A DNA stretch of 64,000 bases from NCBI GenBank assembly GCA_964603785.1, contig CAZRWD010000003.1:124001-188000 (forward strand), in the 5' to 3' direction. The stretch's first letter is position 1. Each line of letters opens with the position of its first letter. This document shows, one piece after another, positions 41,208 to 48,509 of this stretch. The stretch is from CAZRWD01 sp964603785. Lineage in GTDB: Bacteria; Fermentibacterota; Fermentibacteria; Fermentibacterales; Fermentibacteraceae. Both the position numbers and the translations under genes were made by a program. Under the pieces are notes generated by a model that saw nothing but the letters and a program-made list of their open reading frames with translations, was not told the origin of the DNA and searched no databases.

Positions 41208-42805
41208 GCCTTCTTGAAGTGCGCGGCGAATTCGGCCGCGAGCTTCCGAGCCCTCTCCTCGTATGCCCCCCTGTCGGCCCAGGTGTTGGCGGGTTTCAGA
41301 ACCGTGCAGTCCTCGAGCCCCGGGCACGATGTCGGGACGAGGACCTTGAACCACGGGTCGACCTCGCACTCGATCCCTTCCAGAGCCCCTGACAGGGCTG
41401 CCGAGACCATCCTCCTGGTGAGCGTGATGTCCATCCGCCTGCCCGTTCCGAACGGGCCGCCGCTCCAGCCGGTGTTCACCAGGTAGACCGTGGTGCCGTG
41501 CGAATCGAGCTTCCTTCCCAGCATGGAGGCGTAGATGTCCGGGTTCAGCGGCATGAACGGCTCGCCGAAGAACCGGGAGAAGGTGCTCCTGGGCTCCACT
41601 ATGCCCGTCTCGGTGCCTGCCAGCTTGCTCGTGTAGCCCATCAGGAACCAGAGCATCGCCTGCGACCTGGTGAGCTTCGCCAGCGGGGGCAGGACGCCGT
41701 TCGCGTCGGCCGTCAGGAACAGGATGGTGCGGGGGTGGCCCGAGACGGGGGGCTCCTTCACGTTGCTCAGGAAGCTCAGCGGGAAGGAGCCTCTCGAGTT
41801 GGGCGTGTAGCGCTCGTCATCGAGGTCGAAGCTCCCGTCCGGGTAGACCATGGCGTTCTCGATTATCGCTCCGTGCTCCGCGACGGGCGCATCGTGGAAG
41901 CAGGCCCTGTGGATCTCCGGCTCCTTGGCGGGGTTCAGGTTGACCAGCTTGGCGTAGCATCCGAACTCGTAGTTGCTTATCCCGTGGTCGTTCCAGCCGT
42001 GCTCGTCGTCGCCCAGCAGCGCCCTCTCCGGATCCGCCGAGAGGGTCGTCTTCCCCGTGCCCGAGAGGCCGAGGAGGAGCGCGCTGTCCCCTCCGGCGCC
42101 CTCGTTGGCGCTGCAGTGCAGGGAGAGAATCCCCTCGAGGGGCAGGAGATAGTTCATCACGGTGAAGATCAGCTTCTTCACGCTGCCGCAGTAGGCCGAG
42201 CCGTAGACGACCCCGATCATCCTGTCGAAGTCCATCCCTATGAACATGTCGGTCGTGCGGCCGCGCGCCGGGTCGACCCTGAGGCGCCCCTCGTACCTGG
42301 CGGGGTCGAGCTTGGAGTACGGCAGCACCACCAGGGTGAAGGGTCGGGTCGCGAAGATGCTCCGCGAGAGGAGACCGGCTTCGAAGGGCCTGAACATGTT
42401 GTAGGTGAAGAGAGTGCTGAGGGCCTTGTCGGACACCGTCCTCACGTGGAGGGTGTAGGACGGGTCGGCCCCCACCAGGCGGTCGGAGACGTAGAGCGAT
42501 GCGGACCTCCCCAGGGCCCCGAGCGCATCCTCCAGGACCATGTCGAAGGTCGACTCGTCGACCGGTATGCAGTTCGGGCTGGTCCAGTCGATGTTGCCCT
42601 CGCTCGAGGGCCTCCTGACCATGACGGTGTCCTTCGGGCTGCGGCCGGTCGACTCGGGAGGCGTCCAGATGGCGAGGGCACCGCAGGCCATGGGCATGGC
42701 CTCCCTGTTCCCGACCGCTTCACCAATGAGCTCGGCGCGGGGGATGTCGACCCTCACGCCCGGTCTCTTCTCGAGTAGCCCGGCTAGCCTTTCCTGGAAG
42801 CTCAT
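41153..42805 (-). CDS. pckA: Phosphoenolpyruvate carboxykinase (ATP)
   Basis: Converts oxaloacetate and ATP to phosphoenolpyruvate, CO2 and ADP; gluconeogenic or, in fermenters, anaplerotic in reverse. The 550 residues contain the P-loop LLGLSGTGKTTLSADPERALLGDDEHGW, whose kinase-1a and 1b segments are diagnostic of the ATP enzyme. AYCGSVKKLIFTVMNYLLP and MGYTSKLAGTETG are also present. The ATG at 42805 has GGGAGGAG upstream. The 159-base gap upstream, shared with a divergent HAD gene, holds an imperfect GC hairpin near 42894-42916 but no clear promoter. Confidence 0.97.
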   Translation of the reverse strand: MSFQERLAGLLEKRPGVRVDIPRAELIGEAVGNREAMPMACGALAIWTPPESTGRSPKDTVMVRRPSSEGNIDWTSPNCIPVDESTFDMVLEDALGALGRSASLYVSDRLVGADPSYTLHVRTVSDKALSTLFTYNMFRPFEAGLLSRSIFATRPFTLVVLPYSKLDPARYEGRLRVDPARGRTTDMFIGMDFDRMIGVVYGSAYCGSVKKLIFTVMNYLLPLEGILSLHCSANEGAGGDSALLLGLSGTGKTTLSADPERALLGDDEHGWNDHGISNYEFGCYAKLVNLNPAKEPEIHRACFHDAPVAEHGAIIENAMVYPDGSFDLDDERYTPNSRGSFPLSFLSNVKEPPVSGHPRTILFLTADANGVLPPLAKLTRSQAMLWFLMGYTSKLAGTETGIVEPRSTFSRFFGEPFMPLNPDIYASMLGRKLDSHGTTVYLVNTGWSGGPFGTGRRMDITLTRRMVSAALSGALEGIECEVDPWFKVLVPTSCPGLEDCTVLKPANTWADRGAYEERARKLAAEFAAHFKKAYGDKGISEEIAASCPGL

Positions 42806-42964
42806 CTCTCCTCCCGGTGGTCTTTGCATTGCGCAGTACAAGGCCTCTTTGCGGCGTCCGGGAAGAATAAGGCAAAGGATGGCCCCCTGCCAGTAGGGCG
42901 CCGCGTGGCGCGCCCCTGCGCCCGCGGCTATCTTCCCGCTCGGCGGGACCGGAGAGGAGGCCAT

Positions 42965-43654
42965 CTGAAGCTCATCCTGCTCGACGTCGACATGACCCTC
43001 CTGTCCACCAGGGGGGCGGGGGTGGCCTCGCTGGAGGCCGCCATGCAGGACGTCTTCGGTAGGAGCGGGGCCTTCTCCGGCGTGGAGTTCGCGGGGAGGA
43101 CCGACAGGCTCATCTGCGAGGACGGGCTCTCCCGGGCGGGCCTCGACGACGGGCCCGCCAACATGGCCCGGCTGCGCGGGGCCTACGTGAGGAGGCTCGC
43201 CATGGTGCTCTCGGGAGGGTGGCCGGCGATGCCCCTCCCCGGCGTGAGATCCCTGCTCGACGAACTCAGCGCGAGGAGCGACGCCCTTTTCGGCCTGCTG
43301 ACCGGTAACTGGACGGAGGGGGCCTGGCTGAAGCTCGCAGCATGCGGGCTGGACGGCTACTTCACCTTCGGCGCCTTCGCGGAGTGCGGGAGGACCAGGA
43401 CCGAGCTGGTGCCCGAAGCCCTGAGGAGGGCCGAGGCGCTGTCGGGGCGGCGTTTCCACCCGGGGGACACCTGGGTCGTCGGAGACACGCCCCATGACAT
43501 CTCCTGCGCTCTCGACTGGGGACTGAGGTCCATAGCCGTCGCGACCGGGCCGTACGACCAGCCCGCGCTGTCGAGGTCCGGAGCCGAGGCCGTCCTGCCG
43601 ACCCTCGAGGAGACGTCCGCCATCATGGGCATGATCTTCGGGTGTCCGTCGTGA
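42965..43654 (+). CDS. HAD-family hydrolase (phosphoglycolate phosphatase-like)
   Basis: Cytosolic phosphatase of the haloacid dehalogenase superfamily. KLILLDVDMTLL holds the nucleophile DVDxT. The helical cap follows, then LFGLLTGNWTEGAWLKL (motif II Thr) and WVVGDTPHDISCA (motif IV), so all catalytic parts are seen. The GNWTE pattern and DVD start resemble phosphatases near Gph/HAD-IA. The start is uncertain. The CTG at 42965 has GGAGG four bases upstream and gives 229 residues; an in-frame GTG at 42905 is the alternative. It overlaps the MFS gene as GTGA. Confidence 0.82.
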   Translation: MKLILLDVDMTLLSTRGAGVASLEAAMQDVFGRSGAFSGVEFAGRTDRLICEDGLSRAGLDDGPANMARLRGAYVRRLAMVLSGGWPAMPLPGVRSLLDELSARSDALFGLLTGNWTEGAWLKLAACGLDGYFTFGAFAECGRTRTELVPEALRRAEALSGRRFHPGDTWVVGDTPHDISCALDWGLRSIAVATGPYDQPALSRSGAEAVLPTLEETSAIMGMIFGCPS

Positions 43655-44931
43655 GGAGGGGACTCTCCCCGGCGCTCGCATGGCAGCTCTACGACTGCGC
43701 GGACTCGGCTTTCGTCACGACCGTCGTGGCCGCCGTGCTCCCGGTGTACTTCGCCTCGGTCGTCTGCACGGCCGGGGAGGTCGCCTTCTCGATCGGCCCC
43801 CTTTCGGTGGGCGGAAGCCCGACCTCTCTCTGGGGCTATGCCGTCGCCCTGGCCGCAGCGGTCGTCGCGGCGGTCTCGCCCGCGGCGGGAGCCCTGGCGG
43901 ACGCCACCGGGAGGAAGAAGCTGCTCCTCGCCTGCTTCGCGTCCCTGGGGGTCGCATCGGCGGCGATGCTCTCCTTCTCCGGACCGGGGATGGTGCTCTA
44001 CACACTCGCCTTCCTCGTCCTGGGGGACATCGGCTTCGCGGGAGGACAGGTCTTCTACAACGCCCTTCTGATGTCAGTGGCCCCGCCCTCGAAGCGCGAT
44101 TCGGTGTCGGCGGGCGGCTTCGCCGCCGGATATCTGGGCGGGGGCCTCCTGCTCCTGGTCAACGTGATGATGATCTCGAAGCCCGGCATGTTCGGCCTGG
44201 CGGACGCGGCGGCCGCCTCCAGGGCGTCCTTCGCCACGGTCGCGGCCTGGTGGGCGCTCCTCTCGGTCCCCCTGCTCGTCTTCGTCCGGGAGGATAGGAC
44301 CTCCGCGAGCGGCTTCGCCGAGGGCATGCGCAGGGCCCGGGGGATGCTGAGGTCGACCATGCGCGACATCCTCCGCAGGAGGAACCTGCTCACCTTCCTC
44401 GTCGCCTTCCTCCTCTACAACGACGGCATCCAGACCGTCATCCTCATGGCCACCGTATACGGGAGGGCCGATCTCGGGCTCGAGACCGGCGACCTGATCC
44501 TGGCGCTCCTCGTCACACAGGCGGTGGGAGTTCCCGGCAGCTGGCTGTACGGGAGGGCGGCGACGAGGATCGGGGCCAGGAGGGCTATACTGGTAGGGAT
44601 CGGGGCATATATTCTGATAGTCCTGTGGGCATTCCGAATGAACTCCGCGGCGGAGTTCACCGCGCTGGCGGCGCTGGTCGGCCTGGTGCAGGGCGGTCTG
44701 CAGGCGGTCAGCCGCAGCTTCTTCTCGCGGCTGGTCCCCGCGGGCATGGGAGCCGAGTACTTCGGGTTCTTCTCGGTCTCGACGAGGTTCGCGAGCATCT
44801 TCGGGCCCCTCCTGTTCGCGCTGGTGAGGGACCTGACCGGAAGCGGCAGGTCCGCCATACTCGCCGTGATCGTCCTCTTCTTGCTGGGAGGGGGTCTGAT
44901 GCTCAGGGTCAGGGAGCCGGAGGAGGCATGA
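43651..44931 (+). CDS. MFS transporter, Atg22-like (UMF1) family
   Basis: 426-residue inner-membrane protein with about 12 hydrophobic helices. The N-terminus (SPALAWQLYDCADSAFVTTVVAAVLPVYFASVV) is the signature of bacterial Atg22-like (UMF1) permeases. GALADATGRKKLLL is the MFS loop-2 motif. FLLYNDGIQTVILMATVYG opens the second half, again typical. The GTG start at 43651 overlaps the HAD stop as GTGA (a GTG at 43642 is possible). Substrate unknown; amino-acid efflux is known for the yeast relative only. Confidence 0.88.
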   Translation: MRRGLSPALAWQLYDCADSAFVTTVVAAVLPVYFASVVCTAGEVAFSIGPLSVGGSPTSLWGYAVALAAAVVAAVSPAAGALADATGRKKLLLACFASLGVASAAMLSFSGPGMVLYTLAFLVLGDIGFAGGQVFYNALLMSVAPPSKRDSVSAGGFAAGYLGGGLLLLVNVMMISKPGMFGLADAAAASRASFATVAAWWALLSVPLLVFVREDRTSASGFAEGMRRARGMLRSTMRDILRRRNLLTFLVAFLLYNDGIQTVILMATVYGRADLGLETGDLILALLVTQAVGVPGSWLYGRAATRIGARRAILVGIGAYILIVLWAFRMNSAAEFTALAALVGLVQGGLQAVSRSFFSRLVPAGMGAEYFGFFSVSTRFASIFGPLLFALVRDLTGSGRSAILAVIVLFLLGGGLMLRVREPEEA

Positions 44932-45773
44932 ACCCGCTGACGGCCTCGGCCATCCTGTCCGTCGTCTCGGTGGCCGCCGAGGAGGTCTTCCTCCGCAGGA
45001 GCGGCTTCAGGCTGGCCGACCTCGAGATCTCGCCCGCGGGGCTGCCGCGGGGCGTGAGCGGCAGGCAGCGGGTCTTCCACCTCCGCTACCGGATCATCCG
45101 CATCGTCCAGTTCGCGGTCTTCGGCAGCATGTGGATACTCGCGGCCGCCAGGACCGACAGGGCCATGGTGGCATCCCCCCTCGGCCAGCTCACGACCGCC
45201 CTGCTGATGCTGCAGGTCGTCAGGGTGCTGGGGCGGAGGATACTCAGGAGCTGGGCCCTCCTGACCGTGACGGGGCTCCAGCAGGCCCTGCAGGCCGCAC
45301 TCGTCCCCGTGCTCGCGGGGCTGCACCGCGGCCCGTTCCTCGTGGACCACATCCCGGGACAGGTCTACGGGATGTTCCTGACCACCGCGACCGCGGCGTC
45401 TGGCCTGGCCTTCTCGGCCTCCGTGACCTACCTCCTCAAGCTCCGGCCGGGCCGCACCCCGCGCATCCTCGGCGAGGAGCCGCCGCCCCTGGCGGCATCG
45501 GAGGGCATAGCGAGGAGGTCGGTGGCCACGGCCCTGCCCCTCCTCTCGGGCGCCCTCGCCTCGGGGGCCGTCATCGTACTCACGGGAGGCGGTGCGGGAG
45601 CCCTGAGGCTTCCCGCCGTCGCCCTCGCGGCGCTGGCTGCCGCCATCCTCTCGTTCCGCTCGTTCAGGAACAGGAATCTCCTTCACCATCCCGCCGGGAT
45701 GACGGCGGCCCTCCTGCCGTACGTCCTGCTGCTCGCGGGGATCGTGTCCGGCCTTGCCTCCGTCCGTCCCTGA
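44928..45773 (+). CDS. Multi-pass membrane protein of unknown function
   Basis: 281 residues with six or seven hydrophobic helices (for instance RIVQFAVFGSMWILAAA, LPLLSGALASGAVIVLTGG and MTAALLPYVLLLAGIVSGL). No domain recognised. The ATG at 44928 overlaps the MFS stop as ATGA, and GGAGG sits two to six bases upstream. The following radical-SAM gene starts 20 bases before its end. The three genes HAD-MFS-membrane form a coupled operon with the radical-SAM gene. Confidence 0.82.
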   Translation: MNPLTASAILSVVSVAAEEVFLRRSGFRLADLEISPAGLPRGVSGRQRVFHLRYRIIRIVQFAVFGSMWILAAARTDRAMVASPLGQLTTALLMLQVVRVLGRRILRSWALLTVTGLQQALQAALVPVLAGLHRGPFLVDHIPGQVYGMFLTTATAASGLAFSASVTYLLKLRPGRTPRILGEEPPPLAASEGIARRSVATALPLLSGALASGAVIVLTGGGAGALRLPAVALAALAAAILSFRSFRNRNLLHHPAGMTAALLPYVLLLAGIVSGLASVRP

Positions 45774-47553
45774 ACACCGGGGCGCACTGCTCGTCCAGCT
45801 TCCCCTGAACGGCATCGCAGCGCTGGAGCCGACCGGCAACATCCCATATGCGGGAGGCCTCCTGGCCGCCGCGGCAGGGCTGGGTCCAGGGTCCGTCCTG
45901 GGCATGGAGGCCTGCGACACCCTGGGCGACCGGGCCCTCCTGTCCGAGATCGTCTCGAGGGGGCCCGGAACCGTCGGATTCACCCTCTACTGCTGGAATG
46001 TCGAGAGGAGCGTCCGCATGGCCCGGGCCCTGCGCGAAGCCCTTCCGGGCGTGAGGCTGGTCGCGGGGGGTCCGGAGGTCCAGCCGGACAACGGATGGCT
46101 GTCCGCGCAGGGCTGCTTCGACGTACTGGTCTCGGGCGAGGGCGAGCCCGTCTCGGGGATACTCACGGGCGGGCTTCCCGCAGCAGGCATGGTGATCTCC
46201 GGCAGCCACTCCTTCCCTCCCGGGGAGTACCCGGATCCCTGGCTGTCGGGCATCCTCGACCCGGCCGCGATGCCTTCCGTGATGGCTGAGACTGTCAGGG
46301 GGTGTGCCTCCGGCTGCATCTACTGCAGCTACAGGAGGAGCCACCCCGCGCAGCGGATCATGCCCGCCGCCCGTGCCGCCGCCCTGGCGCGCTCCCTCGC
46401 GGCGGCCGGGGCTTCGGAGATAGTCTTCATAGACCCCACGTTCAACGCGAGGGGCGACTTCGTGGAGCTCCTCCGCGGGCTCGACGGGATCGGGATCGAG
46501 TGCTTCGGCGAGATGCGCGGCGAGGGCGTCGGGCGGGATACGGCCCGGATGCTTGCTGCCGCGGGCTTCCGGTCGGTCGAGATCGGGCTCCAGACCTGGA
46601 ACGGAGGAGCCCTGGAGTCCTGCGGGAGGCCATCGGACCCGGCCGCCGCGGCCATGGCGGCAGCCGTGCTGCGGGATGCCGGGATCGAGCCCGTCGTGGA
46701 CATCATCATCGGCCTGCCGGGGGACACTCCCGAGGGGCCTCTGCGGGCCGCCCGGGAGCTCGTCCGGATGGGAGCGGGCGACCGCGTGCAGGTCTTCCAT
46801 CTCGCGGCCCTGCCCGGAACGTCCCTGAGGGAGAGGACTGGCGAGTTCGGCCTGGAGTTCATGGACCGCCCGCCGTACTACGTCACGAGGACCCCGTGGG
46901 GGGGACCGGGCGAGATAGCCGCCCTGCGGGAGGAGATAGCGGACATCCTGGGCTACGACCTGGACCTGGGGCACAGGCCCCTCCTCTTCGAGGGATGGGG
47001 GGGCACCGAGTCCTTCGATCTCGACCGTGGCGCCCCGCCGGGGGACGCACCGCCCTCGTACAGGCACGGGGCCCTGAGGCTTGCCTGCATGGAGCCCTGG
47101 GCGGCCAGGGAGGAGATCCGCAGGCATGTCACGAGGCGGCTGCAGGCCGACCCCTTCTGCGTTCTCGATGTGATACTCGAGCCATCCCGTCCCTTTCCGC
47201 TCGACCTGCTGGACATGATCCAGGCGATTCCGTCGGAGGAGGACTACTCGACCCGCACCGCCGGGGTGCACGGCCGTGCCGGGCGGACCAGACCCGCCAT
47301 ACATCTCGGGGATGTGCGGGAGTTCGATCCACGGTGGCTCACGGCCGCATCCGCCTGCTGTCCGGTGGTGGTGGACGCGGCCGACCCCTCGGAGCTGCCG
47401 GCGGAGCTCCTTGCCGCCGGAGTCGGCGTGAGGCTCCCGGGGACCGCCTGGGATCTCCCCTCACTCGAGTCCCGCGTGGCGGACCCCTCCCTCGTGCACT
47501 TCGAGTCGATGCTCATGGAGAAGCTCTGGTGTCACGCCGTCCTCGACCTCTGA
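45754..47553 (+). CDS. B12-binding-domain radical SAM protein
   Basis: 599 residues. Residues ~10-140 form a cobalamin-binding-like Rossmann domain (GALLVQLPLNGIAALEPTGNIPYAGGLLAAAAG ... VRLVAGGPEVQP). Its DxHxxG cobalamin motif is not evident. Then RGCASGCIYCSYRR holds the CxxxCxxC iron-sulphur motif. SEIVFIDPTFNARGDF, GFRSVEIGLQTWN and VVDIIIGLPGDTPEG are typical radical-SAM TIM-barrel segments. A ~200-residue C-terminal region is of unknown fold. The start TTG at 45754 overlaps the preceding gene. Reaction not predictable. The gene ends just before a nested palindromic repeat. Confidence 0.88.
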   Translation: MPPSVPEHRGALLVQLPLNGIAALEPTGNIPYAGGLLAAAAGLGPGSVLGMEACDTLGDRALLSEIVSRGPGTVGFTLYCWNVERSVRMARALREALPGVRLVAGGPEVQPDNGWLSAQGCFDVLVSGEGEPVSGILTGGLPAAGMVISGSHSFPPGEYPDPWLSGILDPAAMPSVMAETVRGCASGCIYCSYRRSHPAQRIMPAARAAALARSLAAAGASEIVFIDPTFNARGDFVELLRGLDGIGIECFGEMRGEGVGRDTARMLAAAGFRSVEIGLQTWNGGALESCGRPSDPAAAAMAAAVLRDAGIEPVVDIIIGLPGDTPEGPLRAARELVRMGAGDRVQVFHLAALPGTSLRERTGEFGLEFMDRPPYYVTRTPWGGPGEIAALREEIADILGYDLDLGHRPLLFEGWGGTESFDLDRGAPPGDAPPSYRHGALRLACMEPWAAREEIRRHVTRRLQADPFCVLDVILEPSRPFPLDLLDMIQAIPSEEDYSTRTAGVHGRAGRTRPAIHLGDVREFDPRWLTAASACCPVVVDAADPSELPAELLAAGVGVRLPGTAWDLPSLESRVADPSLVHFESMLMEKLWCHAVLDL

Positions 47554-47554
47554 A

Positions 47555-47741
47555 CGGGGTCAGGCTACTCAAGCCGTAAATACTCTGCAGACAACATGTT
47601 GAGAAAAGCAGGGTCAGGCTACTCAAGCCGTTGGCAGCGATACCAGTTTCGATCAAGAGTCACCTGCGCTTGAGTAGCCTGACCCTGCTTTTTCAACTGA
47701 AAAGTCTGACAATAGTTTACGGCTTGAGTAGCCTGACCCCG
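47555..47741. repeat. Nested REP/BIME-like inverted repeat cluster (four copies of one unit)
   Basis: The 17-mer GGGTCAGGCTACTCAAG occurs four times: on the plus strand in 47555-47580 and 47598-47630, and on the minus strand in 47669-47697 and 47716-47741. The outer pair is identical over 26 bp (including CCGTAAA). The inner pair is identical over 24 bp and extends with one inserted base to GTTG/CAAC. Each unit contains the mini-hairpin GGCT-ACTCA-AGCC. No gene lies inside. It probably also terminates the radical-SAM message. The GGGGTCAGG core (nine bases) is shared with the ends of the RAYT unit at 12562-13730. Confidence 0.9.
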
Positions 47742-47757
47742 ATTGCCCCCGATTGCA

Positions 47758-47786
47758 TTGACCGATCGTTAGGCTTACCTAATGAT
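47758..47786 (+). promoter_or_regulatory. Leaderless promoter of the dtxR-feoB operon
   Basis: TTGACC (47758-47763, five of six), 17 bases, AATGAT (47781-47786, four of six). The -10 ends six bases before the ATG at 47793, with no ribosome-binding site. Confidence 0.6.
47769..47782 (+). promoter_or_regulatory. Probable DtxR/IdeR-type iron operator
   Basis: TTAGGCTTACCTAA, an interrupted palindrome with TTAGG/CCTAA arms like the half sites of DtxR-family operators. It lies between the -35 and -10 of the promoter of the DtxR-like gene itself, so binding would block transcription and give autoregulation. Confidence 0.75.
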
Positions 47787-47792
47787 ACCGGC

Positions 47793-48509
47793 ATGGCAAT
47801 CTCCAAGAGCCAGGAGGACTACCTGCGCACCATACACGACCTCGCCAGGGGCGAGGGGAGGGCCCGGGTGGCCGACATAGCCAGGGTCCGCGGCGTCAGC
47901 ATGGCAAGTGTATGCGAGGCACTGCACAAGCTGGACAGGGAGGGCCTCGTGAGCTACTCCGCGGGAGAGTCCATCTCCCTCACGGAGGAGGGCGTCAGAC
48001 AGGCCGTCAGGCTCTCCTCCGTCCACGACTTCCTGCTCCGCTTCCTCCGGGAGGTGCTGGGCGTGAACAGGGAGGACGCGGAGAAGGACGCCTGCTCGAT
48101 GGAGCACTCCCTGAGCGCCGACACCATCTCCCACCTGGTCGCGCTGTCCCAGTTCGCCGACTCCAGGCTCCACGGAGGCGAGAGCCTCCTCGAGGCCTTC
48201 CGCAGGAGCGAGGCGGACGGAAGCGCCGCCGCTCCCCTCCACAGGGGCAGACACGGCGGATGGAGGAGGGACGTCCAGGGTCCGACCATAGCCGACATCC
48301 CCGAAGGCGGAAGTGCGAGGGTCGTGCATCTCCACGCCTCCTGCCCGATAAGGCGGAGGCTCGCCGACATGGGCATCCTGCCGGGCGTGGAGATCGAGCT
48401 CGTCCGCAGGGCGCCCCTCGGTGGCCCCATCGAGATCGCCCTCGACGGATTCTCCCTGACCCTCAGGAGAGGCGAGGCCTCGAGGGTGGAGGTCGAGCCC
48501 CTCCCGTGA
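47793..48509 (+). CDS. DtxR-family metal-dependent repressor with full FeoA-like C-terminal domain
   Basis: 238 residues. The N-terminal winged helix (SKSQEDYLRTIHDLARGEGRARVADIARVRGVSMASVCEALHKLDREGLV) is followed by the dimerisation and metal domain. Its DACSMEHSLS keeps the C101xxE104H105 ligands of iron-type DtxR. The ancillary-site equivalents appear as His78, Leu82 and Glu97, so that site may be altered. Residues ~165-238 are a FeoA-like SH3 domain (TIADIPEGGSARVVHLHASCPIRRRLADMGILPGVEIELVRRAPLGGPIEI). No separate feoA is present, so this domain may do both jobs. It overlaps feoB as GTGA. Confidence 0.92.
   Translation: MAISKSQEDYLRTIHDLARGEGRARVADIARVRGVSMASVCEALHKLDREGLVSYSAGESISLTEEGVRQAVRLSSVHDFLLRFLREVLGVNREDAEKDACSMEHSLSADTISHLVALSQFADSRLHGGESLLEAFRRSEADGSAAAPLHRGRHGGWRRDVQGPTIADIPEGGSARVVHLHASCPIRRRLADMGILPGVEIELVRRAPLGGPIEIALDGFSLTLRRGEASRVEVEPLP

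Noticed and set aside
47555..47741. CRISPR array
   Set aside because: Four related units, but in inverted pairs with unequal spacing and no cas genes.
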